From NCBI GenBank assembly GCA_038125725.1, contig JAYPEK010000099.1:1-5597 (forward strand): a DNA stretch of 5,597 bases, read 5' to 3'. Of the stretch, positions 1 to 5,597 are shown in pieces; the first letter of the stretch is position 1; every line of letters begins with the position of its first letter. This stretch comes from TMED8 sp038125725 (GTDB lineage Bacteria > Pseudomonadota > Alphaproteobacteria > Rhodospirillales > Casp-alpha2). The notes beneath the pieces are model-generated. The model ran no database searches and was not told the origin of the DNA. It was given only the letters and a program-made list of their open reading frames with translations. Made by a program: the position numbers and the translations under genes.

Positions 1-314
1 CCGCCCTGCAGCGGCTGGAAGTCGACAAGCGCGGCCTCGACGCCATGGACCGGCGCTACCTCGCCTGCATCGCCGAGAGCTACGGCGGCGGGCCGGTCGG
101 GGTCGAGACCCTGGCGGCGGCCTTGTCCGAGCAGCGCGACACCATCGAGGAGGTGATCGAGCCGTTCCTGATCCAGCAGGCGTTGTTGATGCGCACCCCG
201 CGCGGCCGGGTGCTGGCGCGCGAAGGCTACAAGCACCTGGGCCTCGATGCGCCGCCGACCATGGCGCAGATGGAACTGCTGGCGAACGCCGAGCCGGGGG
301 ATGTAGATGTCTGA
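1..314 (+). CDS. ruvB: Holliday junction branch migration helicase RuvB, C-terminal part (5' end outside window)
   Basis: RuvB is the hexameric AAA+ motor that, with RuvA, drives branch migration of Holliday junctions in the cytoplasm before RuvC cuts them. Only the last 103 or so codons are present, read from base 3 to the TGA at 312-314. The peptide begins ALQRLEVDKRGLDAMDRRYL and continues through GGGPVGVETLAAALSEQRD and IEEVIEPFLIQQ to RTPRGR. These are signature stretches of the RuvB winged-helix DNA-binding domain, and RTPRGR lies in its beta-wing. The ATPase core (Walker A and B) lies upstream of the window. The internal ATG at base 45 is not a real start, because the family sequence continues upstream of it without a break. 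The last 8 bases overlap the start of ybgC, which suggests translational coupling. Identification is firm. Confidence 0.96.
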   Translation, partial: ALQRLEVDKRGLDAMDRRYLACIAESYGGGPVGVETLAAALSEQRDTIEEVIEPFLIQQALLMRTPRGRVLAREGYKHLGLDAPPTMAQMELLANAEPGDVDV

Positions 315-723
315 GGCGCCGCATCACGACCTGGCCGTACGCGTCTACTATGAAGACACCGACGCCGCCGGCATCGTCTATTACGCCAACTACCTCCACT
401 ACGCGGAACGCGCGCGCACCGAGATGATGCGCGAGATCGGATACAAGAGCTCCGACATCATGGCCGAGGAGGGGATTGCGCTCGGCGTGCGCCATTGCAC
501 GCTGGACTACAAGCGCCCGGCCAAGCTGGACGACGAGCTTCGGGTCGAGACCCGCGTCGGCAAGGTCGGCGGCGCCTCCATCGAGCTCAGCCAGGTGGTC
601 TGGCGCGGCGACGAGGAACTGGTGGCGATGAACGTGAAACTGGGGTGCATGACCCTCGACGGCCGCGCCGCGCGGCTGCCGGCGGACGTGCGCCGTGCCT
701 TCCAACAACATATCGAAGACTAA
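307..723 (+). CDS. ybgC: YbgC family acyl-CoA thioesterase (Tol-Pal associated, hotdog fold)
   Basis: This 138-residue protein has the usual length of a YbgC/4-hydroxybenzoyl-CoA thioesterase-type hotdog protein. Family members hydrolyse acyl-CoA thioesters in the cytoplasm; E. coli YbgC has been linked to phospholipid metabolism and associates with acyl carrier protein. The diagnostic stretch YYEDTDAAGIVYYANYL is at residues 14-30. Asp19 aligns with the catalytic Asp of the family, and ERARTEMMREIGY follows at the start of the central helix. The common VYH of the motif is VYY here (Tyr26), so the usual His is absent. The start at 307 is supported by GGGGGA at 296-301 with a 5-nt spacer and by the N-terminal fit to the family. 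It overlaps ruvB by 8 bp, and tolQ begins 17 bp after its stop. No promoter is visible between ruvB and ybgC. Its physiological substrate cannot be read from sequence. Confidence 0.95.
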   Translation: MSEAPHHDLAVRVYYEDTDAAGIVYYANYLHYAERARTEMMREIGYKSSDIMAEEGIALGVRHCTLDYKRPAKLDDELRVETRVGKVGGASIELSQVVWRGDEELVAMNVKLGCMTLDGRAARLPADVRRAFQQHIED

Positions 724-740
724 AAACTTAGGAACGAGAG

Positions 741-1463
741 ATGGAAAACCAGATCGTAGATACCGTGAACCTCGGCGGCTCCGTGGCCGACCTGGATTTC
801 AGCCTGATCGCGCTGTTCATGCGCGCCGACCTGGTGGTCAAGTCGGTGATCGTGCTGCTGTTCCTGGCCTCGATTTGGTGCTGGGCGATCATCTTTCAGA
901 AGGTCGTCGCCATCCGAAAGCTCAACGGCCGTTCCAACGAATTCGAGAAGGTGTTCTGGTCGGGGAATTCCCTGGACGATCTATACGATCGCATCAGCCA
1001 GCAGCCGCGCGATCCCATGTCGGCGATCTTTGCCGCCGCCATGCGCGAATGGCGACGATCACCGACCAGTCACGGAGGCGGCGCCGCGGCCGGACTGGCG
1101 GCGCGCATCGACCGGGTCATGCAGATCACCATGGCGCGCGAGATGGACAGGGCGGAACGCTACATGACGTTCCTCGCCACCACCGGCGCCACGGCGCCGT
1201 TCGTCGGGCTGTTCGGTACCGTCTGGGGCATCATGGCGAGCTTTCAGTCGATCGCTATTTCCAAGAATACCTCGCTCGCCGTCGTCGCGCCGGGCATCGC
1301 CGAGGCGCTGTTCGCCACCGCGCTCGGCCTTTTGGCGGCGATCCCGGCGGTCATCGCCTACAACAAGCTGAGCCGCGATCTCGACCGCTACGCCGGCCGG
1401 CTGGAGAGTTTTTCCGGTGAATTCGGGGCGATCCTCAGCCGCGAACTCGATACCGGCGAGTAG
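741..1463 (+). CDS. tolQ: Tol-Pal system proton channel subunit TolQ
   Basis: TolQ is the multimeric inner-membrane stator of the Tol motor, homologous to ExbB and MotA; with TolR it uses the proton gradient to energise TolA. The 240-residue length is typical. Three hydrophobic segments are visible: about residues 33-53, 144-168 (through TAPFVGLFGTVWGIMASF) and 179-206 (through VAPGIAEALFATALGLLAAIP). The FGTVWGI and APGIAEALFATA blocks are the most conserved parts of the TolQ/ExbB family. Thr160 (FGTVW) and Thr193 (FATAL) are 33 residues apart, as are E. coli TolQ Thr145 and Thr178, which line the ion path. The cytoplasmic loop is about residues 54-143 and contains a short Gly/Ala-rich patch (GGGAAAG, 112-118). 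AGGA at 730-733 is 7 nt before the ATG. The start fits the family N-terminus, so confidence is high. Confidence 0.97.
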   Translation: MENQIVDTVNLGGSVADLDFSLIALFMRADLVVKSVIVLLFLASIWCWAIIFQKVVAIRKLNGRSNEFEKVFWSGNSLDDLYDRISQQPRDPMSAIFAAAMREWRRSPTSHGGGAAAGLAARIDRVMQITMAREMDRAERYMTFLATTGATAPFVGLFGTVWGIMASFQSIAISKNTSLAVVAPGIAEALFATALGLLAAIPAVIAYNKLSRDLDRYAGRLESFSGEFGAILSRELDTGE

Positions 1464-1474
1464 GGGGACGCGCC

Positions 1475-1921
<447 letters not shown>

Positions 1922-1928
1922 AAGACCC

Positions 1929-2903
1929 ATGCGCGGCGCCCTCGTCGGTTCCCTGTTATTCCACGTGGCGGTGATTGCCTTCGCCTACGTTGGCTTGCCC
2001 GTGCTGATGCCGGAAGAGGCGCTGATCGATACCGCCATCATCGTCGACGTGGTCGACGTCGCCGAAGAGAGCAATCCGCCACCGCCCCAGGTCGAACCCG
2101 AGAAACCGAAGGAACCGGAGCCGCCGAAGGAACCGCCGCCGCCACCGCCTCCGCCGGAGAAGCCGGCGCCGCCGCCTCCGCCGCCCCAACCCGAACCGCA
2201 GCCCGAGCCGGAACCCGCGCCTGAGCCGGAACCCGAACCCGCGCCCAAGCCCGAGCCCGAGCCGGAACCCAAACCGGAACCGGAGCCCGAGCCGGAACCG
2301 AAGCCCGAACCGAAGCCCGAGCCCAAACCCGAGCCCAAACCCGAGCCCGAACCGGCGCCGAAGCCCAAGTTCACCGAACGCAAGCCGCCGCGCAAACCGA
2401 AGCCGCCGGACCAGTTCCAGTCGGTGCTGAAAACCATCGAGGAGTTGAAGAAGGCGCCGGCGCCGAAGCCCGCCGAGGAGCCGGAGAAGAAGGCGAAGAA
2501 GCCGGAGCCGGCGAAGCCGACGTTCGAGGACGCCATCGCCCAGGCGCTGAAGCAGCAACAACCATCAACAAAAAGCCATAATCCGACGCAACCCTTGTCG
2601 ATCAGTGAGATCGACCTCGTGCGCCGCCAGATCAGCCGGTGCTGGAACCTACCGGCCGGCGCCAAGGGAGCGAAGGACATGAAGATCGCCATCGGCGTGG
2701 TGATGAACCGGGACGGCACGGTGCGCGAGGCGCGCGTCATCGATTCGGCGCGCATGCTGCGCGACCCGTTTTTCCGGATTTCCGCCGAGGCGGCACGAAG
2801 AGCAGTCTTGAATCCGAGGTGTAATCCCCTCAAGCTGCCACCAGAGAAATACGAGCAATGGCAAACCATGACGCTGAATTTCGATCCCAGGGAGATGTAT
2901 TGA
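1929..2903 (+). CDS. tolA: Tol-Pal system energy-transducing protein TolA, proline-rich arm
   Basis: TolA is anchored in the inner membrane by one N-terminal helix, is energised by TolQR, and reaches across the periplasm to TolB and Pal. The 324 residues divide into three parts. Residues 5-27 are the membrane helix with Ser8 and His12, the SxxxH pair shared by TolA and TonB for coupling to TolQ/ExbB. Residues 50-160 form a long arm of Pro runs and Glu-Pro/Lys-Pro repeats. Residues 222-324 form a TolA C-terminal domain (SEIDLVRRQISRCWNLP, a VVMNRDGTV beta hairpin, RAVLNPRCNPLKLP). Cys238 and Cys298 could form a disulfide. The arm differs from the Ala/Lys-rich helical domain II of E. coli TolA and resembles TonB. 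TonB itself is an alternative by arm composition, but position between tolR and tolB and the C-terminal sequence favour TolA. No good ribosome binding site precedes 1929, which suggests coupling to tolR. Confidence 0.93.
   Translation: MRGALVGSLLFHVAVIAFAYVGLPVLMPEEALIDTAIIVDVVDVAEESNPPPPQVEPEKPKEPEPPKEPPPPPPPPEKPAPPPPPPQPEPQPEPEPAPEPEPEPAPKPEPEPEPKPEPEPEPEPKPEPKPEPKPEPKPEPEPAPKPKFTERKPPRKPKPPDQFQSVLKTIEELKKAPAPKPAEEPEKKAKKPEPAKPTFEDAIAQALKQQQPSTKSHNPTQPLSISEIDLVRRQISRCWNLPAGAKGAKDMKIAIGVVMNRDGTVREARVIDSARMLRDPFFRISAEAARRAVLNPRCNPLKLPPEKYEQWQTMTLNFDPREMY
2076..2408 (+). repeat. Pro-rich coding repeat of TolA (poly-Pro, then Glu-Pro/Lys-Pro dipeptides)
   Basis: This degenerate low-complexity tract encodes TolA residues 50-160. 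It starts with poly-Pro (8 prolines at residues 69-76 and 6 at 81-86), followed by about 60 residues of alternating Pro with Glu, Lys, Ala or Gln (87-147). At DNA level it is built from 6-nt units such as GAGCCG, GAACCC, AAGCCC and GAGCCC, with codons mixed rather than perfectly repeated. This suggests an old repeat that has drifted, or selection on protein composition. Such tracts form extended polyproline-II rods, and unit number often varies between strains. The length is read directly from the sequence; the rod role is inferred. Confidence 0.9.
2889..2895 (+). promoter_or_regulatory. Ribosome binding site for tolB, inside the tolA 3' end
   Basis: AGGGAGA lies within the last codons of tolA, 10 nt before the ATG at 2906. 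It supports that ATG over the far upstream in-frame ATG at 2858. An in-frame TTG at 2900, only 4 nt away, is too close. The site implies that ribosomes finishing tolA help load tolB. Confidence 0.6.
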
Positions 2904-2905
2904 TC

Positions 2906-4231
2906 ATGATCAGGGCGGCGACAGGGGCTTGGCTGGCCCTGGTATTGTTGGTCCTGGGCACGCCGGCCCGGGCCGAATTGAAGATCGATATCACCAAGGC
3001 GGTGGTGGAACCGATACCGCTGGCGGTCACCGATTTCGTCGGCGCCAATTCCTTGCCGTCCGACTACGGCGCCAACATCGCGCGCGTCATCAGCGCCGAT
3101 CTGGAGCGTTCCGGCCTGTTCAAGGCGGTCGATCCGAAGGCCTTCATCCAGAAGGCCGAGGACATCCAATCGCTGCCGCGTTTCGGCGACTGGCGCGTCA
3201 TCAACGCCCAGGCGCTGGTGCATGGCCGCGCGCACCTGGTCACCGACGGGCGCTTGCGGGTCGAATTCCGGCTTTGGGACGTGCTCGCGGAAACTCAGAT
3301 GGTCGGGCTCGCCTATTTCACCATTCCGGACAACTGGCGCCGCGTGGCCCATATCATCGCCGACGCCATCTACAAGCGCCTCACCGGCGAAGACGGCTAT
3401 TTCGACACCCGTATCGTCTATATCGCCGAGCAGGGGCCGCCCAACCGGCGGGTCAAGCGCCTCGCCATCATGGACCAGGACGGCGCCAACCACCGCTTCC
3501 TCACCGATGGCGGCTCGCTGGTGCTGACGCCACGGTTCTCGCCGACGCTGCAGGAGATCACGTACCTCTCCTATTACGGCAACCTGCCGCGCGTCTATAT
3601 CTTCAATATCGACACCGGACGCCAGGAAATCCTCGGCGATTTCCCGGGCATGACCTTCGCGCCCCGGTTCTCGCCGGACGGCAAGAGCGTCATCATGAGC
3701 ATGGCCAAGGACGGCAACACCGAGATCTACGAGATGAATCTCTCGACCCGGGCAGTGCGTCAGTTGACCAACCATTCCGCCATCGACACCTCGCCCAGCT
3801 ATGCGCCGAACCAGCGCCAGATCGTGTTCAACTCGGACCGCGGCGGCTCGCAGCAACTCTATGTCATGAACGCCGACGGCTCCGGCGTGCGGCGCATCAG
3901 CCATGGCTCGGGCCGCTATGCGACGCCGGTCTGGTCGCCGCGCGGCGATCTCATCGCCTTCACCAAGATCCACGCCGGCACCTTCTACATCGGCGTCATG
4001 TATCCCGATGGGTCGGGCGAGCGCCTGTTGGCCAAGGATTTCCTTGTCGAGGCGCCGACATGGTCGCCCAACGGCCGGGTTTTGATGTTCTTCCGCCAAA
4101 GCCGCACCAGCCGGGACGGCTCCGGCGGTCAGTCGCGGCTCTGGTCGATTGACCTCACCGGCCACAACGAGCGCGAGATCGTCACCCCCATCGACGCCTC
4201 CGACCCGGCCTGGTCGCCGCTGATTCCCTGA
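2906..4231 (+). CDS. tolB: Tol-Pal system periplasmic beta-propeller protein TolB
   Basis: TolB is a periplasmic protein that cycles between TolA and Pal and so controls Pal's binding to peptidoglycan. The 441-residue protein is close to the usual length (about 430). It opens with a Sec signal peptide, a positively charged start then a hydrophobic core ending GTPARA, with cleavage likely before Glu24. The predicted mature N-terminus ELKIDI resembles the E. coli TolB start EVRIVI, the segment that binds TolA. An N-terminal alpha/beta domain covers about residues 24-160. A beta-propeller with PD40-type repeats follows: FAPRFSPDGK (about 250-260), TSPSYAPNQ (about 295), ATPVWSPRG (about 339), EAPTWSPNG (about 382) and the final DPAWSPLIP. 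The longer reading from 2858 would put 16 polar residues before the signal peptide and overlap tolA by 46 bp, so 2906 is preferred. The tolA stop is 2 bp upstream. Confidence 0.96.
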   Translation: MIRAATGAWLALVLLVLGTPARAELKIDITKAVVEPIPLAVTDFVGANSLPSDYGANIARVISADLERSGLFKAVDPKAFIQKAEDIQSLPRFGDWRVINAQALVHGRAHLVTDGRLRVEFRLWDVLAETQMVGLAYFTIPDNWRRVAHIIADAIYKRLTGEDGYFDTRIVYIAEQGPPNRRVKRLAIMDQDGANHRFLTDGGSLVLTPRFSPTLQEITYLSYYGNLPRVYIFNIDTGRQEILGDFPGMTFAPRFSPDGKSVIMSMAKDGNTEIYEMNLSTRAVRQLTNHSAIDTSPSYAPNQRQIVFNSDRGGSQQLYVMNADGSGVRRISHGSGRYATPVWSPRGDLIAFTKIHAGTFYIGVMYPDGSGERLLAKDFLVEAPTWSPNGRVLMFFRQSRTSRDGSGGQSRLWSIDLTGHNEREIVTPIDASDPAWSPLIP

Positions 4232-4429
4232 TCGGGACCGCTTGCGGCACCGTCACCAAGTTGTAATATCTTTGTGATTCAACGACTTTCCCAAAAAAAC
4301 GCTTGGATTCGGGGGGCAAGATCGCTAATACATCAGGAACTCGCGCCCAATGACGGGTCTCTATTTGAGATTCCGTTGCTGTGGCGCGGCGATGGATTCA
4401 ATAAATTCCCGGTTAAGGGGGAGATGAAC
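4232..4429 (+). promoter_or_regulatory. tolB-pal intergenic region with two candidate promoters and the pal ribosome binding site
   Basis: This is the longest gap between genes in the window and it is clearly more AT-rich than the flanking genes, especially 4260-4340. Two sigma70-like pairs can be drawn. One is TTGCGG (4242-4247), a 16-nt spacer and TAATAT (4264-4269). The other is TTGGAT (4303-4308), a 17-nt spacer and TAATAC (4326-4331), with an A7 tract at 4293-4299 just upstream that could act as an UP element. Both match the consensus only partly. AAGGGGGAG at 4415-4423 is a strong ribosome binding site for pal. A dedicated pal promoter would fit Pal being needed in larger amounts than the motor proteins, but this is inference. 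I see no terminator-like hairpin after tolB, so read-through from tolB is also likely. Confidence 0.4.
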
Positions 4430-4957
4430 ATGCGTATGAAGATTCTGAGCGTCCTTGCCGTCGTTGCCTTGGTCAGCGCCTGCGAAACGGCTTCCGAAGA
4501 AAAGGCCATGAGCTCCGGCAGCGGTGCCAGCCAGGGGTCGGCCGCGACCACGGCCGCGCCGATGGCCAAGGAAGCCACCGGCATCATGCCGGGTTCGCAG
4601 CAGGACCTGGTGGTCAATGTCGGCGACCGTGTGTTCTTCGATTTCGACAAGTTCAACGTGCGTCCGGACCAGCGCTCCACCCTCGACAAGCAGGTGGCGT
4701 GGATGAAGGCCAACCCGTCGGTGACGGTGGTCGTCGAAGGTCACTGCGACGAGCGCGGCACGCGTGAGTACAACCTCGCCCTCGGCGAGCGTCGCGCCAA
4801 TGCCGTCAAGGACTACATGGCCGCTTCCGGCGTCAACCCGGAACGCATCCAGGTCATCTCCTACGGCAAGGAGCGTCCGGTGGCTCTCGGCTCGACCGAG
4901 GAAGCCTGGTCGCAGAACCGCCGCGGCGTGACCAAGGTCTCCGGCGCGGGCAGCTAA
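4430..4957 (+). CDS. pal: Peptidoglycan-associated lipoprotein Pal
   Basis: Pal is the outer-membrane lipoprotein that binds peptidoglycan and is moved to the division site by TolQRAB. A short signal peptide ends in the lipobox LVSAC, so Cys18 is the lipidated residue. The +2 residue is Glu, not Asp, consistent with export to the outer membrane. A Ser/Ala/Gly-rich linker leads to an OmpA-like domain from about residue 60 (VGDRVFFDFDKFNVRPDQ). The peptidoglycan-binding block EGHCDERGTREYNLALGERR includes Asp107 and Arg121, equivalent to the Asp and Arg that hold diaminopimelate. SYGKERP and QNRRGV follow, with a short GAGS tail. Three in-frame ATGs (4424, 4430, 4436) lie close together. I chose 4430 because GGGGGA at 4417-4422 is 7 nt away, whereas 4424 is almost touching it. 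The open frame back to 4274 would put about 50 non-family residues before the signal peptide. Confidence 0.95.
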   Translation: MRMKILSVLAVVALVSACETASEEKAMSSGSGASQGSAATTAAPMAKEATGIMPGSQQDLVVNVGDRVFFDFDKFNVRPDQRSTLDKQVAWMKANPSVTVVVEGHCDERGTREYNLALGERRANAVKDYMAASGVNPERIQVISYGKERPVALGSTEEAWSQNRRGVTKVSGAGS

Positions 4958-4985
4958 GCCCGCCCCTAGAGGCCCAGAGTTTCAT

Positions 4986-5040
4986 ATGGCGCTTGCCCCA
5001 CGGTTGCGGCCGGGCCGGGCAAGCGCCATTATTTTGTCTT
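4986..5040 (+). terminator. Rho-independent terminator-like hairpin after pal
   Basis: ATGGCGCTTGCCC at 4986-4998 is the exact reverse complement of GGGCAAGCGCCAT at 5017-5029, giving a 13-bp perfect stem with an 18-nt loop. The T-rich stretch TATTTTGTCTT follows at 5030-5040. The hairpin starts 29 bp after the pal stop. The loop is long and the T-run is interrupted, so termination may be partial; a role in protecting the pal mRNA 3' end is an alternative. It sits before cpoB, which is usually in the same operon. Confidence 0.75.
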
Positions 5041-5104
5041 GCCACAATTTCGCCCTGAAACCGGTGCATGTTGGTGCCGGTTCCCGCTGGATGAGACCGA
5101 GACC
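5041..5104 (+). promoter_or_regulatory. Short leader of cpoB with a second hairpin and two mini-ORFs
   Basis: AACCGGTGC (5059-5067) can pair with GTGCCGGTT (5074-5082), giving 9 pairs with two G-U wobbles around a 6-nt loop. Two tiny ORFs follow in a chain: ATG 5068 to TGA 5094 (8 codons) and ATG 5091 to TGA 5108 (5 codons), the latter overlapping the cpoB ATG at 5105 as ATGA. I see no convincing -35/-10 pair here. The only purine-rich match before cpoB is GGATGAG (5089-5095), about 9 nt from the ATG. Function is unknown, and chance is a real possibility. Confidence 0.25.
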
Positions 5105-5597
5105 ATGACGAAGCGAATTCTTGCCCCTGTCGCAATCGGGTTGGTGCTGGCATTGACCGCGCAGCCTGCATTGGTGCATGCCCAGGACGTGTCGGCGCTG
5201 GTCGACAGGCTGGAGCGCATCGAACGGGATATCCGTACCCTCAACGTGCAGATTTCGCGCGGCGAGGCGCCCGCCGCCGGTGCCGCCGCGTCGACGCCTG
5301 GCGTGCCCGGTGAGCCGATGCCGAAATTCGCCGCCGCGCGCCTGACCCAACGGATGGACAACCTGGAGCAGGACCTGCGCGCCGCCACCGGGGCGCAAGA
5401 GTCTCTCGACCACCGCCTGGCGCAGATCGCCGAGCGCCTGGACAAGCTGGTCGGCGACATCGACTACCGCCTCGGCGCCATCGAGGGCCGCCTCGGCCTC
5501 GGCGGCGCGCCGCAAGGCCAAACGTTGCCGACCGGCGCCGATGCCGGCACCCAGGGTTTCGCACCGCAGGCGGCTCCGGCCGCGCCTGGCGGCCAGG
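5105..5597 (+). CDS. cpoB: Cell division coordinator CpoB (YbgF), N-terminal part, cut by the right edge
   Basis: CpoB is a periplasmic protein that interacts with TolA and coordinates the Tol machine with peptidoglycan synthesis and outer-membrane constriction; it normally closes the tol-pal cluster. The frame is open for 164 codons from 5105 to the window end. A Sec signal peptide (MTKRILAPVAIGLVLALTAQ onward) ends in VHA with cleavage likely before Gln27. Two coiled-coil stretches follow: DVSALVDRLERIERDIRTL (about 28-46) and a longer Leu-spaced one (about 78-127) including RMDNLEQDLRA and RLDKLVGDIDYRLGAIEGRL. The DIDYRL stretch is typical of alphaproteobacterial YbgF. A Gly/Ala/Pro-rich linker begins near residue 130. 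The C-terminal TPR domain, which would confirm the call, lies beyond the window. The ribosome binding site is weak, but the signal peptide fits this start well. Confidence 0.88.
   Translation, partial: MTKRILAPVAIGLVLALTAQPALVHAQDVSALVDRLERIERDIRTLNVQISRGEAPAAGAAASTPGVPGEPMPKFAAARLTQRMDNLEQDLRAATGAQESLDHRLAQIAERLDKLVGDIDYRLGAIEGRLGLGGAPQGQTLPTGADAGTQGFAPQAAPAAPGGQ

Noticed and set aside
695..1420. Long + strand open frame overlapping tolQ
   Set aside because: It is an Arg/Gly/Ala-rich shadow frame with no domain; TolQ motifs are in the other frame.
2076..2408. tolA repeats as a CRISPR array or mobile repeat
   Set aside because: The units are 6-nt coding repeats in frame with no spacers; they simply encode the Pro-rich arm.
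2858..2905. Upstream in-frame start for tolB
   Set aside because: It would put 16 polar residues before the signal peptide and overlap tolA by 46 bp; the ribosome binding site fits the ATG at 2906.
2929..4152. Long + strand open frame inside tolB
   Set aside because: It is a shadow frame rich in Arg, Gly and His; the signal peptide and PD40 repeats of TolB are in the real frame.
1985..4165. Very long minus-strand open frame (726 codons) opposite tolA and tolB
   Set aside because: It arises from high GC content and from the reverse of the tolA proline repeats, which reads as Gly/Ser repeats. It shows no family motifs, and the + strand genes are firmly identified.
4274..4429. N-terminal extension of pal
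   Set aside because: It would bury the lipoprotein signal peptide behind about 50 residues that resemble nothing in the family; a strong ribosome binding site marks the later ATG cluster.
4982..5521. Minus-strand open frames opposite the pal-cpoB junction and cpoB
   Set aside because: They are antisense to the CpoB coiled coil, cross the terminator hairpin, and have no recognisable motif.

Overview
The window is a Tol-Pal locus on the + strand of a GC-rich alphaproteobacterium. Gene order is ruvB (3' end), ybgC, tolQ, tolR, tolA, tolB, pal and cpoB/ybgF (5' part). The ruvB-ybgC-tol linkage, the Glu-Pro/Lys-Pro-rich TolA, the Pal motif GHCDERGTREYNLALGERRA and strong G/C preference at third codon positions suggest Rhodospirillales or a relative. 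The lineage is inferred from motifs only, not from a search.

Layout: bases 1-314 are the winged-helix end of RuvB. ybgC starts inside the last codons of ruvB (8-bp overlap), tolQ follows after 17 bp, tolR after 11 bp, tolA after 7 bp and tolB after 2 bp, so 1-4231 reads as one tightly coupled transcription unit. The first real gap is the relatively AT-rich stretch 4232-4429 before pal, with two weak promoter-like pairs and a strong ribosome binding site. pal ends at 4957 and is followed by a 13-bp perfect hairpin with a T-rich tail (4986-5040). A short leader with a second hairpin and two tiny overlapping ORFs precedes cpoB, which runs off the right edge at 5597.

How the parts work together: TolQ and TolR form the proton-driven inner-membrane motor. 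TolA is the periplasm-spanning arm, anchored by one N-terminal helix with the Ser-His energy-coupling motif. TolB is the periplasmic beta-propeller, and Pal is the outer-membrane lipoprotein that binds peptidoglycan. CpoB links the machine to cell-wall synthesis during division, and YbgC is a cytoplasmic acyl-CoA thioesterase that travels with the cluster. RuvB belongs to Holliday-junction processing and is linked only by position.

All genes seen are known families, intact apart from the two cut by the window edges. I found no mobile element, CRISPR array, RNA gene or unknown system. The points most worth a second look are the TonB-like proline arm of TolA with evenly spaced CCC tracts in its gene, the local codon shift at the tolA 3' end, and the pal-cpoB junction.
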